A DNA stretch of 64,000 nt. It comes from Saussurea involucrata. Its lineage: Eukaryota; Streptophyta; Magnoliopsida; Asterales; Asteraceae. The first letter of the stretch is position 1; every line of letters begins with the position of its first letter. Shown here piece by piece: positions 43,845 through 56,016 of this stretch. Under the pieces are notes generated by a model. It was not told the DNA's origin and ran no database searches. It saw only the letters and a list, made by a program, of their open reading frames with translations. Made by a program: the position numbers and the translations under genes. The DNA lies in assembly GCA_033807775.1 (NCBI GenBank), contig CM066314.1, positions 97,442,929 to 97,506,928 on the forward strand. Reading direction: 5' to 3'.

Positions 43845-45771
43845 CCACTCGAGTTTATATTTTTACCTTTTACGCGCGTGTATCTCTCTCAAGCAAGAAA
43901 AATTACCTTTGCAATTTGTGTTCTCGGATTATTTTGAAACTTTAGACTAAAATCTTCATCCTTCTCAACACAACAGGTTTATATTCTTTTCTTAATCCTT
44001 CTTTAATCCTATAAAACCAAGTTTTTTATCTTAGTCTCTTGTTTTTAAAGATCAAAATACACGGTTTTTAAGAAATCATCTTCTTCATGATTTTCTGAAC
44101 AAAACTTGAAATAAAGTTTTTCTTAAAGTCTAAAACAAATCTTAAACTTTCTTCTTCTTCATACGTTTTTCCATAATCCTTCCTTAAAAGGAAACTAGAA
44201 AACTATGTTTTCTACCTAGTTTTTGCTCTTTATAGAACTAGAAAACACCTTTTTAGTCTCTTTTCTCAAAAAGGAAACTGGAAAACCCAAAAAACTCTTA
44301 TTTTGGAAATCTTTCCGTACTAAGAAAGTTCTTTCTTCCTTCAATTTTTTCGTTGATCTTTCTCTCAGAAATGTGATCTGCAGCCATGATCAAATACATG
44401 AATATGATTGGAGAGCTGAACCAAATCATATTCAGCTCCAACAACCACCTAGCCCTGCTCGAATTTCCCAAGAAGAAACACTGTCCTCACCTCGTTGAGG
44501 CTGTAATCTTCCTGAAAAACTCTCCCGTCCACACTGTTATCACTATCGCTCATCCTGCACATCGTCATCTACTCCAAAAGTTATGGTTACCGCTGATAAA
44601 CCTACCCAAACCACCCGCTCTGGAAAGTAAGTCACTGTGATTGGTTTCCAAACCTAATTTGGCCAAAGTTTTATCTCTGCCAACAGAATTCGCACTGCCC
44701 TATACCTTCCCTTCGGCCCATTCGAACCACTTCCCGAAGATGAAGATGAACTCATTGCCTTCCTTGACCTGATGAATTATTCATGGGACAAGAAGAACCG
44801 CTCTGACGAAGATGACAAGAAGCTGACAAGGATACTCAAGGCAAAGATGTCCATTGAGTTGAACTACATTTTTGCTCATGTGATCTCATGCATGAGTGCA
44901 AAGTTCGGATCGCTGGATCAGGCCAACCGTATTTAGGTGCAAATGGGGTACTCGTTGCTCGCTGGGCAAAAGATTGATTTTGCCCGCATTATCTTCGATG
45001 ACTTGATGTCTAAGGTTGAAAAGCCTGAAAGGTACTTAAAGGTTCCGTATGTGTGTTTTACCTTGGCCCTTCTCCAACTTTTCCTCAAGGAGAAGTACCC
45101 AAAGCAAGGAGACTACAAGCACCCTCAGCTTGGCACCAAAATCCTCGACTTCCAGCCGATTGAAGGTGAGGTACGTATTTCTACTCTCTTAACTCTTCTA
45201 ACTCCTTCTTCTACTTCGGCGGCTACTTCAATGGAAAAACCCCCCGCTGAGACCAAAGCCACCACAACCAAATCCTTCTTGAAGAAAAAATATTCAGACA
45301 CCAACTTTGGCTCCCATAAGTCCAAGAAGATTTCAAAGGATAAGCCCCGGCTCTCTCTCGGTACTAGCTCAGTGATCGCTTCTTCATAATCGACCATTGA
45401 ATCCTTCGTGGTACGCTCCACCACAACTGAACCTGCAACACCGGCCACTTTAGTGGCTCAGGACGCTGAAGCTTCTCTGGCACCTTCACCAACCTTCTCA
45501 GTGCCTGAAAGCACTGAAGGAATTGTTCTCGGCAACGCCAGTGCTGAACCCGTCAACACTATCTTCTCAGCAGTTTCCTCCTCTCCTCTGACTTTGGTCA
45601 TCACTTCTGCACAGGCTACAACGGTTGCTGACACGCTTGCCTCGCTGCTCCACAACCTGATGCAGTAAAATTCTCAAGGACCTGGTGGCTTTCCCATCCC
45701 TTCTACCTCTGTGTCTGCCATGGATAAGGACATGGAATATTATGATTTTGACTCTGTCACCAACCCATCAG

Positions 45772-45850
45772 GTATCCAATCTAATCCCATTTTTTCTAAA
45801 GGTCCAAACTTGAGCATGAAGAAGGACATGCAATATCTTTTCTTTTACAG
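45772..45850 (+). other. Intron 1 of extra ORF A2
   Basis: CATCAG|GTATCC to CTTTTACAG|GACC, 79 bases, same position as 24561-24644 in A1. Confidence 0.65.
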
Positions 45851-46901
45851 GACCTAACTTGGGCTCTATCATCACATCCCTCAAGGATGTCAGTGATAAG
45901 GTGGATTCGCTATCAACGGATCTCACCAATAAGACCAGTGCCGTGAACTCAGCTGGCAAGACGCTGAAGACTCTCTCCACCACACTCAGCAGCAAAGCTG
46001 ACAACGATGATCTTTCCCAGCTGACTGAGGAGGTGAATACCCTCCAGAAGGATGTGGTGAACACCTCCACTACCATCCAGACTCTCACCACCACCGCTCA
46101 AACCTCAACAGTGACGGCAAGTCTCTGCAAGGTGAGGTCTCAGCGCTCAGGGTCCAGGTAAGTAATCTCACTATAAAGGTTGATTCTTCCAACAACCTCC
46201 TCTCCCAAATCCTGGACCGCTTGAACGCTCCCACGGCCCCTGTCTCCTACTTCACTGTGGACGATCACGCTAAACTAGGCATGGCTGTGGATTTTATCGG
46301 CCAAGCTACGACAGCGATCCCTGGCCTAGAAGCTAGGGTCGAATCTCTAGAGGCAAAGCGTGCCTCCGCCTCAGCGGAACCTGGCCTAGAAGACAAGTAC
46401 GCTGAAGATGTTGCTGCTGCAGCTGCTGATGGTGTTCCCTCCCCCAATGTTGACGATAACAAATAGGAGGAGAAGAATAAATAAGACCCTCCCCGACAAG
46501 CTGAGGGGGAGGATATCACTGAAGATCCCTCTTTTTCTGAGGGGGAGAAAGAGGAAGAAAATGAACCCACTCCTCCCTCATCTCCTTTCATGCCTGAAAC
46601 TGTTGAAATCCCATCTGAAGAAGAATAGGATGAAGAGGAGGAAGTAGGAGTGTAGATTCCTGATGAAGAACCCTCATCACACCCTAGTGGCCAAGATGAC
46701 GATGATGATGATGAACCAGAGTGTTGGTTCCAGTCTGCCGCCATCAGGGTCCCTGAGCCTAAAGGGGTAGTTCTTAATGAAGCAGGGGAGACGGCGAAGA
46801 AGTCTCCGGCCAAGAAAGCTCCTAAAGGCAAGCAAAAGGGACTTGCTCCTACCGAGAATTTGGTGATACTCTTCAACACTGAGAGTTTTCCAACCTCTCA
46901 G

Positions 46902-47034
46902 GTATGTCTCACACTGATCCCTTACTCTACTTCAATCCACACTTATCCCAAACCCATATCCTCAAACACTCAGCCAAAAAATTCTATCTTTTTCTCACCC
47001 TCAAAAGATCTAACTCATTGTTCTTTTGATTCAG
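46902..47034 (+). other. Intron 2 of extra ORF A2
   Basis: CTCTCAG|GTATGT to TTGATTCAG|CTAG, 133 bases, same position as 25710-25862 in A1, pyrimidine-rich. Confidence 0.65.
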
Positions 47035-48536
47035 CTAGTCCTCTCCCCTGCTTGAGGGACCTGCTGAAACTCCCCAACCACAACAAATAATCCCAGCTGC
47101 TACAGCTGATGCCTCTCCAATAATCTCGGTCTCAGTGATTGAGACCGATGACCAAGAAGAAGAAGAAGAATACCTGCTCACTCACCCCAACAGACCCTCT
47201 CGACCTCTTTAAAGGTCAAAGGATGAATCTCAGAGAAGAGCAGCTATGATCCAACAGCTAGAGAGTCAGCGCCTAAAAATCACTCCTCCCTTCAGTCTTG
47301 GCTTTTAACTTCTAAAGAAATTGAAGAATCCATCAGGGCTGAAAAACTACTTGCTGAAAACCAAGAGACTACACTTAAAGATAAATCTTTTGCCCTCAAG
47401 GTTGCTCAGCAGTTAGTCAACGATAAGAAGCTGAAATAATTTCCTCTCAGAGTTCTGGAGGAATTGTTCAAGAAAGTTGGGATGGAAATCAAGAAGAAGA
47501 AAAAGGTCAGCGACTCGACATTGAAATGGTGCAAAGAAAAGCTTAACTTCAGATTTCACCCAAGTTGGATCGTGAATATGTCTCTGAAGGGAAAAACGGT
47601 AAAGGGTGTTCCAATAGTGGAAGTAACTGAACACAGAGAGAATGGGGAAGTACGCACATGCTACATGTCAAAGATGGATGCTATTGGATTTGATGAATGG
47701 CTAGAAGTTAGGTGTGCAATTCAGCGATCAAAGTCGAAGTTCAAGCCTTATGTTGAAAAGTTCCTGAACTCTATGATCAATCAGGTTACTTCAAATGTCG
47801 ATGTGCCTCCTCCTCCAGCGATTAATCAAAACCGAAGACCTGCTCCATCCAAACGAAAACGTGCATCCTCTTCCTCAAGGCCTGCTATCCGGAACGAAAC
47901 AAGAATTGAATTTTCAAGGGAAACAGTGCCCGGACCTCCTCCAGACTTATCAGCCCTGAACATATCATTGTCACTTGATGGACCATTCCTCCCTGGTCAA
48001 GTAGTCAGTGATCCCTATGGGAGAATATTCTACGACTTCTATGGTGTCATACGCTTTCATAGATATTCAGAACTACCTCTTTGCCTCGTTGATCAGCTAA
48101 GAGATCTCATCTACTGGTGCAACGAATCGAGATCAGGACTCTACTTCAAGACCCATGTGCTGAACGAAGCCAAGCTCAGAAGACAACAAGGTGAAGTGGC
48201 CCCCGATTGGATGATCCCAGAGACGAATGCATTTGATGAAATGCTCTTCAAGGAAAAACCTCTTTAGCTGATAAATCACTTCTTTGTATTCTTGTATTTA
48301 TCAGTAACACTTTTTGTACTTGTAATTATTTCATTGTACTTGTAATTTTCCATATTCCCTTGAATATTTTACGAAGATTTAATGAAAATTTAAATGAAGT
48401 ACTTTACTCCATCTGTACTAGAAAGGATCCCCGAAAGCAGTAAATGGGACACACATATATGAGTCCTTTTTATCCTTATGTTTTTACACTTAGCAATTTT
48501 CGTATGTTGCTTTGTCATCGTCAAATAGGGGGAGAT

Positions 48537-48722
48537 TGTTGATCCAAACCCTTCAGTGATTTGATGATGACCCTTAGAATCACTTAGTGAAAATTATAAG
48601 TAAACATTATGTATAAGTGTTTCACTATCAGCGCATATATACTGAGTCTGTTCAGTATCGTTGATGAGGAACCACTGCTCTTTATTATTCCTCAATGATA
48701 AATGTACATCAGTGACAACTGA
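48537..48722 (+). repeat. Family-A LTR3, first partial copy
   Basis: TGTTGATCC start after AGGGGGAGAT, cut at 'gagcct' by the tandem-duplication joint. Only 186 bases of the LTR are present. Confidence 0.9.
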
Positions 48723-49075
48723 GCCTCTCCAATAATCTCGGTCTCAGTGATTGAGACCGATGACCAAGAAGAAGAAGAAGAATACCTGCTCACTCACCCC
48801 AACAGACCCTCTCGACCTCTTTAAAGGTCAAAGGATGAATCTCAGAGAAGAGCAGCTATGTTCCAACAGCTAGAGAGTCAGCGCCTAAAAATCACTCCTC
48901 CCTTCAATCTTGGCTTTTAACTTCTAAAGAAATTGAAGAATCCATCAGGGCTGAAAAACTACTTGCTGAAAACCAAGAGACTACACTTAAAGATAAATCT
49001 TTTGCCCTCAAGGTTGCTCAGCAGTTAGTCAACGATAAGAAGCTGAAATAATTTCCTCTCAGAGTTCTGGAGGAA

Positions 49076-49882
49076 TTGTTCAAGAAAGTTGGGAAGGAAA
49101 TCAAGAAGAAGAAAAAGGTCAGCGACTCGACATTGAAATGGTGCAAAGAAAAGCTTAACTTCAGATTTCACCCAAGTTGGATCGTGAATATGTCTCTGAA
49201 GGGAAAAACGGTAAAGGGTGTTCCAATAGTGGAAGTAACTGAACACAGAGAGAATGGGGAAGTACGCACATGCTACATGTCAAAGATGGATGCTATTGGA
49301 TTTGATGAATGGCTAGAAGTTAGGTGTGCAATTCAGCGATCAAAGTCGAAGTTCAAGCCTTATGTTGAAAAGTTCCTGAACTCTATGATCAATCAGGTTA
49401 CTTCAAATGTCGATGTGCCTCCTCCTCCAGCGATTAATCAAAACCGAAGACCTGCTCCATCCAAACGAAAACGTGCATCCTCTTCCTCAAGGCCTGCTAT
49501 CCGGAACGAAACAAGAATTGAATTTTCAAGGGAAACAGTGCCCGGACCTCCTCCAGACTTATCAGCCCTGAACATATCATTGTCACTTGATGGACCATTC
49601 CTCCCTGGTCAAGTAGTCAGTGATCCCTATGGGAGAATATTCTACGACTTCTATGGTGTCATACGCTTTCATAGATATTCAGAACTACCTCTTTGCCTCG
49701 TTGATCAGCTAAGAGATCTCATCTACTGGTGCAACGAATCGAGATCAGGACTCTACTTCAAGACCCATGTGCTGAACGAAGCCAAGCTCAGAAGACAACA
49801 AGGTGAAGTGGCCCCCGATTGGATGATCCCAGAGACGAATGCATTTGATGAAATGCTCTTCAAGGAAAAACCTCTTTAGCTG
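49076..49882 (+). pseudogene. Second copy of extra ORF A2 C-terminal domain
   Basis: 267 codons identical to 47464-48267 except Met to Lys near the start (KKVGKEIKKK). It lacks any N-terminal part or promoter because the duplication begins inside exon 3. It would make a fragment only. Confidence 0.9.
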
Positions 49883-50148
49883 ATAAATCACTTCTTTGTA
49901 TTCTTGTATTTATCAGTAACACTTTTTGTACTTGTAATTATTTCATTGTACTTGTAATTTTCCATATTCCCTTGAATATTTTACGAAGATTTAATGAAAA
50001 TTTAAATGAAGTACTTTACTCCATCTGTACTAGAAAGGATCCCTGAAAGCAGTAAATGGGACACACATATATGAGTCCTTTTTATCCTTATGTTTTTACA
50101 CTTAGCAATTTTCGTATGTTGCTTTGTCATCGTCAAATAGGGGGAGAT

Positions 50149-50430
50149 TGTTGATCCAAACCCTTCAGTGATTTGATGATGACCCTTAGAATCACTTAGT
50201 GAAAATTATAAGTAAACATTATGTATAAGTGTTTCACTATCAGCGCATATATACTGAGTCTGTTCAGTATCGTTGATGAGGAACCACTGCTCTTTATTAT
50301 TCCTCAATGATAAATGTACATCAGTGACAACTGAGCCTGTTCAGTTTCGATGATGATCACTGATTGATTATCTGTAAATGTTTACTTGTAATCCATGAAG
50401 ACACGTTTCGCGACAAAGGAGTTCACAACT
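50149..50430 (+). repeat. Family-A LTR3, left part, interrupted by Gypsy G
   Basis: Begins TGTTGATCC and follows LTR1 and LTR2 to about 'gacaaaggagttcac'. The sequence then changes to Gypsy LTR words. The right part resumes at 57882. Confidence 0.8.
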
Positions 50431-50440
50431 TCGACCGACT

Positions 50441-51088
50441 AAAGTACCCCTCGACCTCGACCGTCGTTACATGGCTCACGACTTCGACCGACTAACATGC
50501 GACATTTTTGTTATGTTTCTCTCATTCAATGCAGGATCAATGTCCTTTATGGCCAACAGACGTAACCGACGGAAGCAATTATAAGCATTAACATCAATGA
50601 CCGTTGCGACCGTTAATCCTACAATCATGATGGTCAATTAAAGCTACGAAGACTATAAATACGAAGATCACAATCCCATTTGAGGACATATGCTTTCCGA
50701 AGAACACCCGAAGCAAAGAAATCTCTCTCAACAGTTCGCTCTCGACGCACGACTCCCATGCGCCATAAAATATAGTTTTCACACCCGACACACTCGTTTT
50801 TACATTGGAAACACTTGTTACTTTACATTTAAAGTCTCTTCTTTCATTTGTATTGTAATCTCGGTACGATCGACACCCAAAACATAAGGACATCGCCCCT
50901 GTTTGGCGATCATAGTGCAGCGACGACCCCCAAAGTAGTCCGCGGGTTTTTCCCGCGTCACCAAAATCTGTGTCCCTTTTACGTTTTTTTGTCTTTGTCG
51001 CACGATTTGTCGCTAGATTCTTTTCTTTAGTTGTTAAGCTCCACAATCAACCTTAAGTTATCCTTTTGGACGATTTTTGGCATTAACA
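50441..51088 (+). repeat. 5' LTR of Gypsy G, 5' truncated
   Basis: Aligns from AAAGTACCCC with 57218 onward and ends GGCATTAACA. It carries CTATAAATA near 50652 and many TCGACC/CGACC words. The primer site (GTTTGGCGCCCACCGTGGGG, 51089-51108) follows, a type common in plant Gypsy elements. Confidence 0.85.
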
Positions 51089-51189
51089 GTTTGGCGCCCA
51101 CCGTGGGGCCCCATCTAGAGGAAATCTTCGACAAACGTGCGTTTTACTAACGGTTTCTTGTAGTCTCCTCTGCTTTCTATTTCAGGAAA

Positions 51190-53430
51190 ATGGCAGCCCC
51201 TGGAAATCCAGAGCAAATCATTGCCCAGATGTACAAGGAGCTGGAAGTTGCGCGAAATCAAATTAATGCCATGGCTGAGCAGAGTCGAAGAGCAGCTGAG
51301 GAAATCGCGTGGCTGAGGAATCCCTTCGGACCACAGAACGGACCAAGACCGTTCGTCCAGAATCCGGGTCAAGGATCGTTCGGTCAGAACCCAGGATCCG
51401 CTCCATTCATCCATAACCCTGGTTCGGCTCCGTTTGTCCGCAATCCAGGGCCAGGTCCGTTCATGCAAAACCAACAACCGGGGGCGTTCAACCCAAATCC
51501 TCAGGCCAGGACAATTTCTCCCCAATATATAAGGCCGCCACCCATGCAGAATGGATCGCAGCCATTTCAAAATGGGACGCAGCCGTTTCAGAATGGGTCG
51601 CAGCCGTTTCAGAATGGATCGCAGCCGTATTTTGTCCTTTTCAACGGGGACGCCAATGGCTCGTCATACGGCAATGGTATCAGTGCAGAAGTCAATCCAC
51701 TGGAAGGTGCATATCCCGATCCTAATTACCCTATCGCCCAGCGATTAAAGATGCTAGAAGACCAGAATGAGTGCGTCCTGTCTCTGCTCGCTAAGCTACC
51801 AGGGGCAGCCGTGCATGTCGACGTCGAGCCTCGTTCAGGGTATCGGGTGTCGCCTTTCGTCGACAAGATCACGACCGTCGACATCCCAAAGAAATATAAT
51901 ATCCCCGCCTTCACACCCAAGTATTCGGGGGTGACAGATCCAACGGAGAACATCGCGCGGTATAAGCAGCTCATGTGGACGGTCTCGACCCCGCACATGT
52001 ATCAAGAAGTATGTATGTGCAAGAGTTTTGGGGCGACCCTCACAGGTCCTGCCCTCCAATGGTTGATCAATCTCAAACCCAAATCCATCGGGTCGTTCAC
52101 CGAGTTGGTCAACCAGTTCTCCCAGCAATTTGCCAGTAGTCGCAAGATGGAGAAGCAGACCAGCGATTTATACTGTGTCGTGCAAAAAGCTGGGGAGTCG
52201 ATCTGAAGCTACTTCAATAGATTCAATGCAGAGATGATCAGTGTCCGCAACTGTGACGTCAAGACCGTAATAGAAGCCTACAAGCGTGGTCTAGACGACA
52301 GTTCAGGTTTATACACCGATCTGACCAAATATCCACCGGAGAATTTCAAAGACGTTCGAGCCAGAACCCTCACTTATATGAGGGTAGAGGATGATGCTGC
52401 CTTTCGTCGTAAGCATACTGACGACAAAAGATTGCTAAGCGTGAAGAAGCCAGAATTCAAGGTGAAGGCAGTGTCCAAGGCAGAGCCCTCGCGACAAATC
52501 TCGAACGTCCGATTCAAGACAAAAGCAGAGTTCAAGACCGCGACCAAATTCCCTCAGTACCTTAAGATATCCTCTTACGAATTCAAAAGGACCACTAAGG
52601 ACTTGGTCGAGGCTTTGAAGACCGTCCAGGTGACCATACGATGGCCAAAGAAGTCAGACCAAAGCGATGATAAGAAGGATAAATCAAAATGGTGCGACTT
52701 CCATGCCGACCATAGTCATGCGACAGATGATTGCATAGCTCTCAAAAAGGAGTTAGCATATCTTGTTCTGAAGGGCAATCTCACAGATATCATCGATGAT
52801 GTCGATACTACAGGTAACGACAATCGACCGCCAACCCCCGAGCATGCGAAGGTCATCAACTGCATCACTGGTGGTTCCGATGTGTGCGGACTGACATACT
52901 CCGCAGCCAAACGTCATGCCAGTCAAGCACCTAACGATCGACCTATCTCGCGTTCAGCAAGACCAAAAGGAGATCTGGAGTTAGAGGCCATGAAGATTTT
53001 GTTCGACCAAGACGACCTCGGCGACTCATATCAGAAGCATCATGACGGGTTGATCATTCAACTCATGATTGGTAATTGTTTAACCCGACGAGTCTTGGTC
53101 GATGGAGGCAGTTCAGCGAACGTCGTCTTCCTTGACACCATCAAAGCTATGGGAATCTTGGTCGGTTTCAATGGATAACCTATGAGCACCTTTGGAGAGA
53201 TTACCTTGCCTATCTATGCAGGGGGAACAATAAGCAGACCAAGTTCAGTGTTATTGACTGCTCGTCGGCCTATAACGTCATCTTAGGCCGACCATGGATC
53301 CATGAAATGAAAGCAGTCCCCTCGACGTACCATCAGACCATGAAGTTTCCTACGCCGTGGGGAATCCAGGAGATCAAAAGTGAGCCGAAAGTCGCCCGCG
53401 ACTGCTATAAGACCACCCTGAAACTGCGAA
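51190..53430 (+). pseudogene. gag: Gypsy G gag and protease
   Basis: ATG 51190 opens a frame to 53178 broken by TGA at 52204. N-terminal coiled segment, then repeated Asn-Pro-Gly units (FVQNPG-like, about 33-bp repeats near 51345-51470) and four 21-bp repeats coding NGSQPFQ (about 51547-51630). A Retrotrans_gag-like domain follows (ARYKQLMWTVS, GPALQWLINL, FTELVNQFSQQF). A knuckle-like segment reads WCDFHADHSHATDDC, and the retropepsin site LVDGGSSANVVF lies near 53095. After a stop at 53176 and a frameshift near 53218, NVILGRPWIHEMKAV and KFPTPWG close the protease. Structural protein plus processing enzyme, inactive. Confidence 0.8.
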
Positions 53431-54360
53431 AGTAGGCCATCTTGCAGTCACAGATCGACACAGGCATCCTAGAACATAGCAAGCACGACCGAAAAGTCTC
53501 GATAGGTTCGTCCCTCGATCCATACTCTAAAAACAAACTAATATCTTTCCTACAGGAACATACCAGCTATTTCGTCCGATCGCATGGTCGACATATACCT
53601 TGGCGTCAATTCCCAAAAACTCGTGTAGACCCGTCATTTAAACTTATTCGCTCCTAAAAGGAATAAGGTGATAAATGACAAGGGGGCAAATCTCCCTTTA
53701 AGGGTCTAAGAAGGTATTTTTTTCTTCATACAATTTTTTATTACGACGATTACTGACTTAAGCATCGGAGGGTCGTTGGCTAGCCAACGACCAACCTATG
53801 ACGTTGTTTTTTCACAGATCGCACAACATAAGATTGCAAAGTCTACTACACGATTTTAATCTCGTAAAGTCGCATGACATAAGTGTTCAGGTCTATGACT
53901 TGAATATTCTATCACAGGGGCATACGACTCAAGTTTCGTCGTACGATCTAATCGTACGATCGTCTGGTCTAGCGATCCATGATCTAAGTTTCTTAACTTA
54001 GAGAAGTTACATGTTCTGAATGAATGCTTTGATCGCATGTACTTATGTATGCCAACATAATCTTAAAGTATGAAAATCTTATGACTTAAATGCTAGTCTT
54101 GGTAAATACAATGGATGCCTAAGTCGCACGATTCCTTGTTTGTTCTATACTTAACGAGTTTCCCAGCTGATGTTATATCTATCTACGACATGTGTAAATC
54201 GACATCGTACATACGAAAAAGTAAAATTCCATTCATAAAATATACGATTACATTGAAACAGCTCAACCACCAACGGTCGAGCATTCGAAACCAAGACAAA
54301 TGGGAAAACTCTCTAAGGATTAGAAGGAGCGTCGGGAGCATCCTTGCCCGAAACTTCACC
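53431..54360 (+). other. Gypsy G deletion joint and non-coding region
   Basis: A stub of the pre-reverse-transcriptase segment is recognisable (DPYSKNKLISFLQEH, SFKLI) up to about 53680. A G-rich string 'aagggggcaaatctccc' and about 650 bases of AT-rich non-coding sequence follow. ORFs at 53798 and 54115 look incidental. The whole enzymatic part of pol is absent here. Confidence 0.6.
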
Positions 54361-54906
54361 CTAGGGACCCTCGTCTACAACCTCTTCTTCTTCAACTTCT
54401 TTCACATCATCAGAGTCGAGATCCCTTGCGGACCCGACCTCACTCAGAAAGTAAGCAAGTTCGATCGACGCCAAGGCCAGGGGGTTCTTCCCCAACAAGT
54501 GTTGCCGCATGATCGCCGCCCGAGCTGTCAGACGAGCAAGGGTAAAAGTAGACGCAACCTCATCTTTGAGCTCCCTCACCTTCTTCTCCAGGTCCGCCAC
54601 CATGGACTTGGACTCCTCGACCTCCTTCTCCTTCATGTCCAAGGACGCCTGCCTCCTGTCCAACTCCTCTCTCTGGTCGGCGATTATAGAGCAGGATTTC
54701 TTCAGACGAGCGTTCACGTCGGTCCTCGCATGTTCGACGGCTTTCAGCTCATCCAGGGCTTCATCGAGTCGTTTTGACATACCCTCGACACGCGTTAGGG
54801 CGGACTTCTCCCTCGCCAGTGTCGCATCCTCTCTCTTAATAGCAGAGGACACTAGACCCTCAATCTTCAATGTCTCGGCATGCAGAGCCAAGGAAGACTG
54901 AAATGT

Positions 54907-55010
54907 CTGAAACATATGAAAACACGTTAGTAAAATACCCGACAACGACAACAACAATGACAACAACAACGACAAACGAAAAACAAAGTCTTGAAAGATA
55001 GACTTACCAT
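54907..55010 (-). other. Intron 3 of the antisense extra gene
   Basis: Reverse strand TTATG|GTAAGT to TGTTTCAG|ACATTT, 104 bases, with a perfect TACTAAC branch-point string about 20 bases before the acceptor. Phase across it is off by one. Confidence 0.6.
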
Positions 55011-55586
55011 AAACGCCAGTAAAATACCCGGTAACATAGGACCCCACACTATCAATGGAGACCCCGTTGAAGCGCTCCCTGAAAGAGGGGAGCTGAAACT
55101 TATCCAAGTGGGGAAACAAGATCGTCCCGTCCAGGACATTGTCCACCATGAAATCCGACGGCAACGTGAAGTTTACCGTTGTTTCCTCTCCAAAGCCCGT
55201 CTGCGTACCCTCGCCCTTGTCGGCCAACAAGGGGCCTGATGTGGCATCAGGAGACACCATCCATTTCGCCGGATGCGCAGGATCGACAGCTGTCGTGTCA
55301 ACCGTGTCGGAAGTCTTCACGACAGATACGGACGACACCTTCGCCTTCTCAGGTGAGACGACTCTCGATAAGCCGCCCGTCTTCAAAGACGGTTCCTTCA
55401 GGACGGACGTCCTCATCCTCTTGAGAACTCCCGACCCAGTAGTCGGAGCCTCTTTTCTATTAAGGACCCCCGACCCAGCTGTCGGGGATTCCTTCCTTCT
55501 TTCCCTTGCCTGGCGAGCCAGTTCGGCCTGAGCCGCCCTCTTGGCCATCGCAGACGACATCTTCGGCTGTGGCTGTTGGGATTCTC

Positions 55587-55665
55587 CTGTGAAACAAAGT
55601 AAGAAGAACAGTTAGGCGACTGAAACGAAGAGAGAAGCATGTCGAACAAAGTAAGGTACACTTAC
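55587..55665 (-). other. Intron 2 of the antisense extra gene
   Basis: Reverse strand ACTG|GTAAGT to GTTTCACAG|GAGA, 79 bases. Joining keeps the frame into PKMSSAMAKR. Confidence 0.65.
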
Positions 55666-55932
55666 CAGTCATCTCTTCTTTCGACTCCTCTTTCTTCTCC
55701 TCTTCCTCAGTCTCCTCGGTATCCTCAGACTCGTCTTCCTCTTCTTTCTCCTTTTCTTCTTTCTCTCACTCCTCTCGACCAAACTGTATCCTATCACTCA
55801 AGAAAACCACGTCGTCGTCTTAGTCTATTAGATGGCGTGTGACGAACGATCGATCGTCTGTGCTAATTTCCAAGAACTTCTCGATTTTAGCCTTGGAATC
55901 GTCATTGGGCTCTACGCTGTCAAAATTGATGT

Positions 55933-56016
55933 CTGAAAACACAGAGAAAGAATATTAGCCAAAAAGCAAAGTGACGAATATAACAAAGCAGACGCTCGAC
56001 CACAGCTAAAACTTAC
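55933..56016 (-). other. Intron 1 of the antisense extra gene
   Basis: Reverse strand GCCG|GTAAGT to GTTTTCAG|ACATC, 84 bases. Joining restores the frame GDI... into exon 2. Confidence 0.65.

Larger units (their letters stand above)
44386..48267 (+). pseudogene. Extra ORF A2 (aORF), intron-containing
   Basis: Copy of the family-A extra ORF in int2. The upstream ATG at the A1 start position is followed at once by TGA, so the first usable Met here is 44386 (MIKYMNM). N-terminal helical domain: DFPKKK-equivalent EFPKKK, AHRHLLQKLW, FLDLMNYSWDK...DEDDKKLTRILKAKM, SLLAGQKIDFARIIFDDL. Next a Thr/Ala/Ser-rich linker, intron 1, a coiled coil (VDSLSTDLTNKTSAVNSAG, 45859-46160), an acidic stretch, intron 2, and the C-terminal domain open from 47464 to 48267. 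That domain includes VSDSTLKWCKEKLNF, VPIVEVTEHRENG, DEWLEVRCAIQRSKS and a basic cluster SKRKRA, and ends DEMLFKEKPL. Stops near 44655, 44936, 45389, 45668 and 47211, plus frameshifts, show decay. A near-identical second copy of the 3' part follows (49076). Confidence 0.7.
47111..50338 (+). repeat. 1612-bp tandem duplication across extra ORF A2 and LTR3 start
   Basis: 47111-48722 and 48723-50334 are head-to-tail copies with a constant offset of 1612. GCCT occurs at both joints and at the right border (47111, 48723, 50335), a 4-base microhomology. By eye only a few single-base differences are found (for example 'atgatcc' against 'atgttcc' near 47248/48860, and Met to Lys in the ORF). Each copy holds the C-terminal extra-ORF domain, a polypurine tract and the first about 186 bases of the LTR. 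Confidence 0.95.

Noticed and set aside
50594..51046. Reverse-strand 150-codon ORF in the Gypsy LTR
   Set aside because: Falls within LTR sequence, and its 3' LTR counterpart (57595-57840) is broken differently; incidental.
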